From NCBI GenBank assembly GCA_029959085.1, contig JARWIR010000001.1, forward strand, positions 67,580,899 to 67,644,898: a stretch of DNA of 64,000 nt. Reading direction: 5' to 3'. A program made the position numbers and the translations under genes. The notes under the pieces were generated by a model. The model did no database searches and was not told where the DNA came from. It saw only the letters and a list, made by a program, of their open reading frames with translations. The DNA comes from Nemophila menziesii. Its lineage: Eukaryota > Streptophyta > Magnoliopsida > Boraginales > Hydrophyllaceae. Of the stretch, positions 55,954 to 64,000 are shown piece after piece (the first letter of the stretch is position 1; each line of letters starts with the position of its first letter).

Positions 55954-56259
55954 TTAATCTTTCTTTTTCTTAACTTCTGAAATTTTCTCCACTTCGATCA
56001 CTTCAGGTTCATCTTCTTTCTCTTCCACCTCTACTACTGGTTTCTCTTTATTAATCACTTCTTTCTCTTTCATAACTGGAAAAGGAGGTGGAGAAAGCTT
56101 CTTACTACTTCTTAACGCAATGGCGTTACAATCTTCGGTTTGCCTTGGGACTTCAGTATCACTAAGGAGTCTTCCTTGCGGACGCTGATTTAACTGTTTC
56201 GATATCTGATCAATTTGATTCCCCAATAATTTAAGTACAGCCTCATTAGCTTGCTGACT
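55954..56259 (-). pseudogene. gag C-terminal tail of element H after an in-frame stop
   Basis: QISKQLNQRPQGRLLSD and SPPPFPVMKEKE continue the gag frame after a TAG near 56257. The matching segment in F is uninterrupted. It ends at a TAA near 55951, before [13 protein letters not shown]. Confidence 0.8.
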
Positions 56260-57732
56260 CTAAATAGATTGTGCCTGAAGTGCCATTAATTTGTCTACAG
56301 TTTTACGAAGATCTTCTATTCCTTCTTGAGGTTGAGCAGGTAAGGCCATTTGATTCATGGTGTCATTATAATTATTTTGAGGAGGCTGTCTCTGAGCATG
56401 GTTTCCATAATTTTGTCCTCCCTGATAATTATTTTGTGGTCTAGGTTGATAAGTGTTACCTTGGGGACGCGGTTGATAAGAATAAGTAGGATTAGCTGCC
56501 CCATTAGGATTTGAGTATTGGAAACCCGGATGGTTTCTGTTAGGTTGGAATCCTTGACCACTCAAATTGTAATTCCCCCTATTAGAAACAAACATTACAG
56601 CTTCGGGTTTACATTCACAATGTTCACAGTTATGGTCTTGAACACCACAATTCGAACACCCATACACCTCTTGAGTCACATTAACACTTGCCTTCTTACC
56701 TGACAAACTCTCTTTAACAGCTAAAGTGAGCTGTTTCATTTGTTGTTCTAAAGTACTCTTCAATTTATCCTCCAAAGAGGAGAATTTCTCATCAATACCC
56801 ATATTACTTTCTTTTCTACCTCGGATAGGTGTTCTCACTGTACTCCAACCTTGCTCATTAGTCGCCGTTCTATTTAGAATAATCTTCGCATGGACTGGAG
56901 CTACCTGTAGAAATCCACCACCACATAATAAATCGAGGTCTTTTCTTGATCCTCCATATAAGCCTTTATAAAAGATTTTAAATTGTTGTTGTTCATTAAG
57001 TCCATGGTTAGGAACTCTTCTCAAGCACGATTGAAAGCTTGTCCAACATCTTCCCAATGTCTCATCTTGCTCTTGGACAAATGATGTCAAATCCACATGT
57101 GCGTCTAATCTCATATTCGTCGGATAATAGCGATCGAAAAACATTGTCTGTAACTCACCCCAATTAATGATTGTTCCCGGTTCTTGCAAATTGTGCCAAT
57201 CACTAGCTGCGTCTATCACGAAAAATCTGAAATTAGTAAAGTACATCTGCTCTTTGGTCACTCCTTGAGTTATATACGAATCGCAGATTTGCATAAACTT
57301 TTGAATTGCACGAATAGGGTCTTCTCCAGGTGTTCCTCGAAAGTTTCCAAAATTTTGAAATTGGGATAGCATACCAGAATCAGGTCTATAACGTGCAACA
57401 TTGATATTTGCAGGTCCAGTACCGAGAGCAGGAGCGAGATAAGGAGTTTGTTTTGGACCATGTACGAACCATGGATCATAATACATCGGGTGTTGAGCTT
57501 GTTGCATAGGCGTATGATTTTGTTGATTGTTGAGAGCTGGATTCGGAATGACTAGGGGATCTGGAAGGATTGGTGGTATTATTGGTTGACCATTTGCGTC
57601 CAACTGAATGACAGGATTGTCAACGTGATGAATGTTCAATTCCTCCATTTCTCGTTCTAACCTTGCTTTTTCTTTTGCTTCCATGTCTCTCTCGTTCTTA
57701 GCTCGGACTAGTCTCTCGGGGTCCGAGAGCAT
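56260..57732 (-). CDS. gag: Gag polyprotein, nearly complete (element H)
   Basis: 490 open codons: charged N-terminal helix (RLVRAKNERDMEAKEKARLE), capsid motifs DSGMLSQFQNFGNF and KFMQICDSYITQG, FRFFVIDAASDWHNL, and knuckle CSNCGVQDHNCEHC. A tail rich in Gly/Gln/Asn/Pro follows (SGQGFQPNRNHPGF, YQPRPQ repeats). The start ATG lies about 120 bp from the PBS. Best preserved gag of the D/F/H type. Confidence 0.92.
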   Translation of the reverse strand: MLSDPERLVRAKNERDMEAKEKARLEREMEELNIHHVDNPVIQLDANGQPIIPPILPDPLVIPNPALNNQQNHTPMQQAQHPMYYDPWFVHGPKQTPYLAPALGTGPANINVARYRPDSGMLSQFQNFGNFRGTPGEDPIRAIQKFMQICDSYITQGVTKEQMYFTNFRFFVIDAASDWHNLQEPGTIINWGELQTMFFDRYYPTNMRLDAHVDLTSFVQEQDETLGRCWTSFQSCLRRVPNHGLNEQQQFKIFYKGLYGGSRKDLDLLCGGGFLQVAPVHAKIILNRTATNEQGWSTVRTPIRGRKESNMGIDEKFSSLEDKLKSTLEQQMKQLTLAVKESLSGKKASVNVTQEVYGCSNCGVQDHNCEHCECKPEAVMFVSNRGNYNLSGQGFQPNRNHPGFQYSNPNGAANPTYSYQPRPQGNTYQPRPQNNYQGGQNYGNHAQRQPPQNNYNDTMNQMALPAQPQEGIEDLRKTVDKLMALQAQSI

Positions 57733-57849
57733 ACACCAAACCTATAAAACCTGAGAAGTAGCAAAACAAAGAAAAGCGTAAAACTGAAAACAAAAAGTAA
57801 AAATAACAATTAAAACACTTACGGATAACACCGTGGTCACACGCTACCG

Positions 57850-57867
57850 TCCCCGGCAGTGGCGCCA
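57850..57867 (-). other. Primer binding site, element H
   Basis: TGGCGCCACTGCCGGGGA in element sense; same as in E. Confidence 0.92.
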
Positions 57868-57873
57868 AAAACT

Positions 57874-59711
57874 TGGTGTCTCCTTGTGTTTCTAAATAAA
57901 CACACCTAAAAAGGCAAGACACGTACGGCAAGTGTACGGGTCGTCCAAGTAATATCCGGTAAACGGGATTTCGATCTCAGGGACGGATTAGGATATGACT
58001 TTCGATATTATGCAGTAAGTTGATATAATTGTTATGTAAATGCAGAAAATAAATGATAATAGTAGTTGGGTTTTTTTTAAGAACCTAAGTGCAAATAAAT
58101 TAAATTACTAAAATAAATAATGCAACTAAACTAGACGCAAGTAAAAATTGAGTAAACTCGAGAGGGAGAGATAGTACTTGAGTAACACTAGGGTTTCACC
58201 TAAACATGTTCAATCAATGTCTTGTTTAAGGGACGAATTTGTAATTAGTATTAGTCGGGATTCGATATTCTCCTTACCCCGTCAGTGTGGACTAAGGAGC
58301 TATTCTAGAATGCTACAAACCCCGTCAGGGTGATTATAGTACACCTTTAAATGGTCAAGTATTTTACCCAATTGGATATAGGATTAACTAAGTCCGTCAG
58401 GATCAATAATTTATACCCTACATTTATTACCTAATTCCGTAACTAAACCCCCCGTCAAGGTGATCATTACGCCACTATAATGAATAGCCTAGTTACTAAA
58501 CCCTATTATTGATTAATTACTTCAAGAATAGTTATTAAATGCAAGATAATAAAAAATAATAAATTACCCAATTCGTATTAAATCTTTACAATCCCAAAAC
58601 CAGAAAAATTGAATTAAACAAATTGGGGCTTAACCCATTAACGCGTTCTCAATTACTAATTAAATTTAGCTCATGAATGAAATAAAAACTACTAAATTAA
58701 AATAAAAGAAGTTCATACTGAATTACAGAAATAAGAAAAACCTAATTAAAGGGTTGATAATTGTTGTTGGAAGAAGGAATTCTCCAGTTTCAGCTTTCTC
58801 TCTCCTTTTTGCTTCTTTGACTTCTGCTAAGCGTTGCCTCTTCTCTAATATGAATTGTCTTTATAAAACTGCAGTTAAAAGCCTTTTTATAGTGGGAAAA
58901 ACGGATTGGGATTTTAAAAAGAAGGATTAGGTTAATTAGAATAAAAGCCCAGTCATTTAATGAAATCCCGTAACTGGTGACCAGCTGTTACTAAAACAGC
59001 TGTAACGTTTGAGTCCGGACTCGGAATCACTTCGTTCAACTTGGAAAATCGATCTGGACTTCAAGCTCTATCTACCTCATTTTATGCTCCAAGACTAAAT
59101 CAGTGTCTAAGATGCTCAAAAACAGTTATTTGTGATAGCATTCCACATTTTATTCTCCACTAATTACTTTTTCGAATCACTTATTCTCGTCTTTGACTTC
59201 AACGCTTAATCCAAGACTTTTATTCCTGTTTCTTCTCCTCTTCTTGATATTCCATCAAATCATAAACCTATGTACTTTACACTAAAAATAACCGAATTAA
59301 CGCATAAAATCTCTAAAACACAAATAATCCAAATCCAAGGGAAGAATTCGTTATATGACCAAATAAGCTTAAAAGTTTACTCCCTCTGTTCCACTGAAAT
59401 TGTCCACATACTAAAATAATGTTCCAAATATATTGTCTATTTAGAAGTTCAAGATACTTTTTTTCCCTACTTTTTCCACTATTACCCTTATTAAAATATT
59501 GAAATTTATATTTCCAATACACTTTTAAGATATCAAGATACTTTGTTAGGGGTATTTTTGTAATGGTGAATGCATTTATTATGTTTCTTAATATATGTGA
59601 AAAGCTAAGTGGACAAATTTAGTGGAACGAAGGGAGTAGTAAATAAGTCAAATAATCACCTAATTTGATGTCTCCTAAGGGCATATAATTAGAACAAAAA
59701 GGGAGAGATCA
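57874..59711 (-). repeat. 5' LTR of element H
   Basis: TGGTGTCTCC to GGGAGAGATCA on the + strand, 1838 bp including a MITE. TATA-like CTATAAAAAG on the minus strand at 58883-58892. About 3% different from the 3' LTR by eye. Confidence 0.93.
59380..59636. mobile_element. Stowaway-like MITE in the 5' LTR of H
   Basis: 257 bp with TIRs CTCCCTCTGTTCCACTGAAA and, at the other end on the complement, CTCCCTTCGTTCCACTAAAT. TA lies on both sides (59378-59379, 59637-59638). The 3' LTR of H (near 46655) lacks it. CTCCCTCYGTTCC and a TA target are typical of Tc1/mariner Stowaway MITEs. Confidence 0.92.
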
Positions 59712-59722
59712 ACATCAACATA

Positions 59723-59946
59723 TTATCGGGATTTAATCTTCTTCACAATCTCTCCCAAGTAAATAAGAATCTATCATATGGAACTATAGACCTCTCCGAG
59801 TGACCCTACAATACTTTCGAATGCTAATTGGTTTACACCTAATTGATTACTTGGCTAGTCAAGACCTCTCGAGTCAATAACACACCCCAAGCAGCTATAT
59901 GCTATGTCCATAATCTGACCCCCTCCCGGGTGATAGTCCAACTACT
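59723..59946 (-). mobile_element. 5' LTR of element C, outer part, truncated
   Basis: Continues the LTR cut at 25000 by E. It still shows decayed CCCGTCAAGGTGA-type motifs (CTCCCGGGTGATAGTCC near 59923). It ends abruptly at about 59947, where gag sequence of B' begins on the other strand; no LTR end or TSD is visible. Confidence 0.75.
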
Positions 59947-59948
59947 AA

Positions 59949-60484
59949 CACTGGACGAGATTTCAAAAGAAGTTGGAAAGATGTCAACTACATCGATACA
60001 CGCCAGAACTACAATTAGCCATGTTTTGTAAAGGACTCAATGCAGAGTCATGGTTGAGAGAAAATTATCTAGGTCATGGTGGTTTTGTCTCCATGGATCC
60101 AAAAGAAACAAATAGTGGTATGGTAAGAATTATCGAGATCGACATGAGTTGGCCACAATCACAAGTTCCCACCACTAATATTGATACAGATGCGAGGTTT
60201 TCAAGCTTGCAAGATCAAATACAGCAACTCGCTATGGCCGTTGAGATAGGAATCCAAGACAAGAGTTCTGAGGTGAATGTCGTATACAAAACCCATGGAT
60301 ATTTTATGGGACATCGGGAAAATATTTACAATTATCACCAAGGTAATCAAATCCAACAACCAATTTCAAGTAGGGTCGCTATTCCAAACGATTCATATCA
60401 ATCTAGACCACAAGAGACTGTTTATCAAGCGCCACCTCAACAACTATATTTGCGTGAACAAGCCTATAAAAATCAAGCTAATTA
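59949..60484 (+). pseudogene. gag remnant of element B'
   Basis: 59973-60485 is open: RCQLHRYTPELQLAMFCKGL, GHGGFVSMDPKETNSGM and SSLQDQIQQLAMAVE match the B gag (17030-17300). The capsid N-terminus is missing. Where a zinc knuckle would stand, the sequence reads THGYFMGHRENI, without the Cys residues. Confidence 0.8.
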
Positions 60485-61009
60485 ATCACCAGGCTACAAT
60501 GCATACAACGAGAGTCAAGCACCAATGGAACTTCCATCACATCCACAAGAAGATATCAACAAGATGAGTGAAAATCTTAGTCAACTCATCAAATTCTCAA
60601 AGGACACTATGACCAGAATTGAGGCAAAAATCGATTCCAATGAAGCAGTATTGCAAGACCTGCAACAACGGAATCATGGTCTACAACAACATAATTAACT
60701 TTTAGATCAAAATGTGATGTGGCTCACTATAGTCATAGAACAGATGCAAAGTAAACTCTTGAAATAACCCAAAATACAAATGCTCATATGAAAAAGATCC
60801 ATTACGTTGACGACAAGGTTAAGACTATTAGTCTTCAAGCTAAAACGATAAACGAATCACCACCATCTACATCTGGTGAAGTGGAAATTCCAAAAAAAAA
60901 GTCAAACTAACTAAGTTAAACGTAAATGAGATCAAATTAGATGAGATAATTGTTGAAGATTGGGTTGAAGAGGTTGAGCAGGATGAGATTAATAAGCCAA
61001 GAGAGGTAG

Positions 61010-61735
61010 TTGATGCACCAAGAATGGAAGAAAACTGAACGGAGAGACTACCAAGTGTATGATCACGCATATAATAAGTGTATGGAGACTTTAAATCAAG
61101 TGAAAATCAAGGTCCCTTTACTCGAAACTATCATCGATTCTTTATGGAGGCACTCTCCAATAAGAATAACTTCACAAGATCCAAGACTGTGGCACTCAAC
61201 GAAGGGATATCGATGCAAGTTCATCGAAAATTACAACCAATGTGTAAATATCCTGGAAGTTCTAATCTCCCAATCAAAAGAGGTGGTGTATTTGAAGGAA
61301 AGGCAATGTGTGGTTTGGTGCGAGTTTGAATCTCAAGCCCAAAAGCGTATTAAAAAAGTCAGGTATTGGAAATGCAAAACCGACATCCATAATCTTACAA
61401 TTTGCGGATCGATCAACAACCAACTCATGGGGCATGATCGAGGACATGCTCGTCCAAGTAGGCAACCTTGTGATTCCCACAGACTTTATTATTCTTGACT
61501 ATTAAGCAGATAAGAACGTCCCATTCATACTTAGGTGTCCATTATTAGCCACGAGAAACACCATATTCAATGTGAATGAAGGAACCGTGACTCTCCGTAT
61601 TGAAGATGAATCTGAAATATTCTATGTTTCGGGCAAAAAGAAGAAAAAGAAGTCACGAGAACTTGCGCCAATAACAGTTGTGAACAAGAAAGCAGAAGCT
61701 ATAAGACCAAATGATGTTGTGAGAAAGAAATAAAT
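61010..61735 (+). pseudogene. Protease of element B', frameshifted
   Basis: 61078-61329 and 61308-61505 cover the linker (FFMEALSNKNNFTRSKT) and part of the protease. The active-site segment is decayed (CGLVRV and FGASLNLKPKS in two frames). FILRCPL near 61525 replaces the usual LGRPFL. The frame runs on with a Lys-rich end to a TAA near 61733. Confidence 0.82.
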
Positions 61736-61939
61736 AATTTAGTTTGGTGAGGGAGACGAGGTAGCGTGAAAATCTCTCAACCACAAACATAAAAGTTCTC
61801 GGATAGGTCCATACTTCATCACTCGAGTTGGTTCAGCGGGAGTGGTCATAACAAAAGCTAGAGAGAGTTGCAAACTCAGATTAGTAGATATTGATAACCT
61901 CACTCACTGTTGGGGAGGCTATATAATCAAGAAGTAATC

Positions 61940-61976
61940 GAGGTAACGCGTCTAACTTTGAAAGACGTTAAACAAA
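61940..61976 (+). other. Post-pol stem-loop, element B'
   Basis: GAGGTAACGCGTCTAACTTT, then GAAAGACGTTAAACAAAAG. GCGTC/GACG(T) and CGTCT/AGACG can pair. It starts with a splice-donor-like GAG|GTAACG. Confidence 0.6.
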
Positions 61977-62152
61977 AGTGCTTTCGTGGAGACATCCTGC
62001 AATTTTTAATGTTTTATGTTTTAGCTTAGTGTAGTAATTTTTATTATGTATTGTAGTAATGAGGAAGGTAGGTTTCTTTTTAAGTGCAGGTACCTCAGAA
62101 ATCGAGTTTTGGGTGAAAAATCAGAGTTTTTGCGAAATCCAGCAGTGCCCTA

Positions 62153-62540
62153 CGGTACACTGCACCCTTCACGCGGTGCATCGCACACCCAAAAAGGGTC
62201 ACGACGGTCAATGAATTAAGTTCACGTGCAAGTTTTCCAATTGAAAACCGTATCGTCACTCGTGCATATACTGGGCCAGGTGTCGAACATAAGAATCACG
62301 CGGTATACCGCACCGGACCCGCTGTGCACCGGACCCGCTGTGCACCGCACTTAGGTAAAACCGTTGTCACGGTACACAAATCAAGGTCCATTACGAGAGC
62401 AACAAGTACCGTGCGGTACACCGCACACCTACTCGCGGTGCACCACAAGACCAAAACCGTGGCGACCATTGCGCAAGACCGTGACACACGTGGGAATAGT
62501 ACAAAGCTGCGGTGTACTGCGCACTACCACTCTACACCGC
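62153..62540. repeat. Palindromic doublets, GCGGTRYACCGC class (element B')
   Basis: Pairs are centred at 62157.5/62178.5 (21 bp), 62305.5/62326.5 (21 bp, with an extra CTGTGCACCG at 62342.5), 62418.5/62440.5 (22 bp) and 62515.5/62535.5 (20 bp). Individual dyads are decayed at one or two positions. CGGGTACCCG palindromes follow at 62684-62693 and near 62763. Confidence 0.82.
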
Positions 62541-63199
62541 ACGACGCCTCAGAAAACATCTGAAGACCATAACATTGCGCTCGGAGGTCGGAATTCATTT
62601 TTTCTTGAGCCTAGACCACGTATTTTTTCGAGATCTATCCACTGCAAAAGTTTCAATAACCGAGCGCCCAGTTTCTGACAACGGGTACCCGGTTATCAAC
62701 CGTTTCATCAAACACGAAAAGGGTCACGAGGGTACACGATTTAATTTTTCACGAGGCAAAATGGGTACCCGGTCCAAGACGCAAAAATTTGACCTTAAAG
62801 CAGGTTAGTACACCTTTATATCACAACCCTTAAGCCTCCTTCTTCCCTAAAGCACCCAAACTCCACTAAACCCCATGAAAGCTTTACCAAACCTCTACCT
62901 CACATCAAAACACCACCAAATCTTCATATATTCATATCCAAATCCTTCTCTAGCTTCCTATAAACAATAATTAAACACCCACATCATTCCAAACCACCTA
63001 GAATCCATGAAACAAAACCATAAATTTTAAAATCTTTTTCCAACATTCCTTAAACTCATATCATAAAATAAATAGTTCATCATAACCACATAGAGACTCA
63101 TCATCCTTACACCTTTCCTAACCCAATCGACACCTTAATTATCTATAATCGTAGGGTATTTCAAGAGTGTTTAAACCTTTGAGTTGGGGGACAAAAGAG
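62541..63199 (+). other. Leader between palindromes and accessory ORF (element B')
   Basis: No credible gene. AC-rich leader-like sequence, ending in the polypurine-like CTTTGAGTTGGGGGACA just before the ATG at 63200. Confidence 0.6.
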
Positions 63200-63720
63200 A
63201 TGATGAAAAGAACGAAGATATTATCTAGTGTAAGGGAGATGAAGAATCAAATCAAGGTATTGGGTGAGATCAAGAAGATATCAGTTGATATTGGTAGTAC
63301 TTCGGGAACAAACAAAAAGGAAAATCGGGTCAAGTAATTAGAGAGGAGCTAGCAGTGGTGAAATCAAAGAGCAAAGCACTTACATCTTTCAAGGAGAACA
63401 CCACAACCTCTCCATATCTATATCCCTGTACCAAAGATGAGTGAAGCTTATAAGACGATATTAGCTATCGTTAAAAGAAAGATTCCTGGATGAACAGCTT
63501 TACATGAGAGAGTATTCGAGAAAGAAATTGGAGAAGATGAGAACAAGAGATTTCTATTGCTGGAGGATTTATTTGGATGGAGCATATTAGGAGGTAAGAT
63601 AATGTAAAGTTGGTGATACTAGAAGTTTACATACAAGAAAAGCATTACACCCTATTCCGGGTATTAATCATGCGAGGCAATAGCCTCGAAGCGTATATTT
63701 TCTTTCTCAACCATCTCTAT
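63200..63720 (+). pseudogene. Accessory ORF, type II (element B'), broken
   Basis: 45 open codons (63200-63337) with LSSVREMKNQIKVLGEIKK, close to the E copy. Further codons to about 63683 are in shifted frames, ending at a TAG inside the hairpin CGAGGC/GCCTCG (63673-63688), just as in E. No recognised domain. Confidence 0.5.
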
Positions 63721-63768
63721 GTACTTGCAATATATGTTTTAGTTTTTGATTTCTTATCGAGTCTTTTC

Positions 63769-63788
63769 GAGTCACGGGGACACGACTC
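63769..63788 (+). other. Post-ORF hairpin, element B'
   Basis: GAGTCACGGGGACACGACTC; the outer GAGTC/GACTC pairs remain while inner bases have changed. It is followed by TTTTGAGTTGGGAGTGTGG. The remaining 200 bases are 3' UTR-like with no gene. Confidence 0.5.
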
Positions 63789-64000
63789 ATTTTGAGTTGG
63801 GAGTGTGGTGATTCGTTGTCCCTCATCTTCATTTTTTGTGATTTTTTTTAGTAGAAATTAAAAATTTTAAGGGATACGAATTTGATGTAGATTTTGTTTA
63901 ATCACTTAAAAGCATAAGCTTAGTGAGTTAATGATATTAGGTAATTTGTTTATGAGCTAGTTATTTTATATGCTTTGAGTATTTACATGAAAACACACAT

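Larger units (their letters stand above)
45151..59711 (-). mobile_element. Element H: full-length Athila-like element with nested insertions
   Basis: TSD ACATC on both sides (45146-45150, 59712-59716), created inside the last bases of the 5' LTR of E. It has LTRs, PBS, gag, PR, RT, RH, INT, palindromic spacer (split by solo LTR J), a long accessory ORF, 3' UTR and PPT. LTRs are 1580 and 1838 bp; removing the Stowaway-like MITE and its TA makes them 1580 and 1579. Gag is open; pol is broken by stops and frameshifts. Confidence 0.94.
25001..59717 (-). mobile_element. Element E: non-autonomous element carrying nested F and H
   Basis: Perfect TSD ACATA (24996-25000, 59718-59722). Element sequence: 3' LTR 25001-25924 plus 37851-38467, internal 38468-43599, 5' LTR 43600-45150 plus the final A at 59717. 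F is inserted in the 3' LTR and H one base before the outer end of the 5' LTR. Internal coding is gag and a gag tail only; PR, RT, RH and INT are absent. Confidence 0.92.
59949..64000 (+). mobile_element. Element B': gag-protease element, 5'-truncated, runs off the window
   Basis: Gag remnant, protease, post-pol stem-loop, palindromic doublets, type II accessory ORF and post-ORF hairpin occur in order, with no RT, RNase H or integrase between protease and the stem-loop. Closest to element B in gag and protease. LTRs are not in view. 60485-61009 holds decayed gag C-terminal codons (Gln-rich, stops); 61735-61940 has no gene. Confidence 0.8.

Overview
The window is plant nuclear heterochromatin. 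It is AT-rich and made almost entirely of nested Ty3/gypsy LTR retrotransposons of the Athila-like (env-class) lineage. The evidence is: LTRs of about 1.5-1.8 kb starting TGATGTCTCC or TGGTGxxxCC; primer binding sites complementary to tRNA-Asp (TGGCGCCGTTGCCGGGGA type); gag with a CX2CX4HX4C knuckle; and pol in the order PR-RT-RH-INT followed by a long 3' region with its own ORF. The lineage looks eudicot, but I cannot name a species. I see no host gene, tRNA, rRNA or CRISPR.

Layout. 1-1913: 3' part of a + strand element (element 1). 1914-4999: LTR, PBS and broken gag of a second + element (D), cut at 5000 by the LTR of element B (5000-6124 plus 16003-16436). Inside that LTR sits element A (6125-15997, minus strand, TSD CTTAC). 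A itself carries a solo LTR (6533-8121, TSD CTAGG) and a Tourist-like MITE (14363-14594, TSD TTA). 16443-18542: gag and protease of B. 18640-21025: an LTR fragment and the 3' end of another + element (K). 21031-25000: an old minus-strand element (C).

The LTR of C is split by element E (25001-59717, minus, TSD ACATA). Element F (25925-37845, minus, TSD ACTAG/ACCAG), the most complete copy, lies in the 3' LTR of E. Element H (45151-59711, minus, TSD ACATC) lies in the 5' LTR of E. H carries a solo LTR J (49924-51430, plus, TSD CGTGG) and a Stowaway-like MITE (59380-59636, TSD TA). 59723-59946 is the rest of the C LTR. 59949-64000 is a truncated gag-protease element (B').

F and H carry all pol domains, though broken by frameshifts or stops. 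A and E have gag plus a shared novel tail but lack PR-RT-RH (E also lacks INT; A keeps only its C-terminus). B and B' have gag and protease only. These look like non-autonomous partners that would need enzymes from F/H-type elements.

The most striking unexplained structure lies between the end of pol and the accessory ORF. Every element that spans this interval has short GC-rich palindromes arranged in doublets. Elements 1, A, F and B' use GCGGTRYACCGC-type dyads whose centres are 21 bp apart (20-22 in the last two B' pairs). E and H use CCGGCATACCGG-type dyads 20 bp apart. The same 3' regions also hold a variable accessory ORF, repeated polypurine-like motifs, a conserved hairpin after the ORF, and a GGGAC-loop hairpin just before the PPT whose stem changes with compensation between families.
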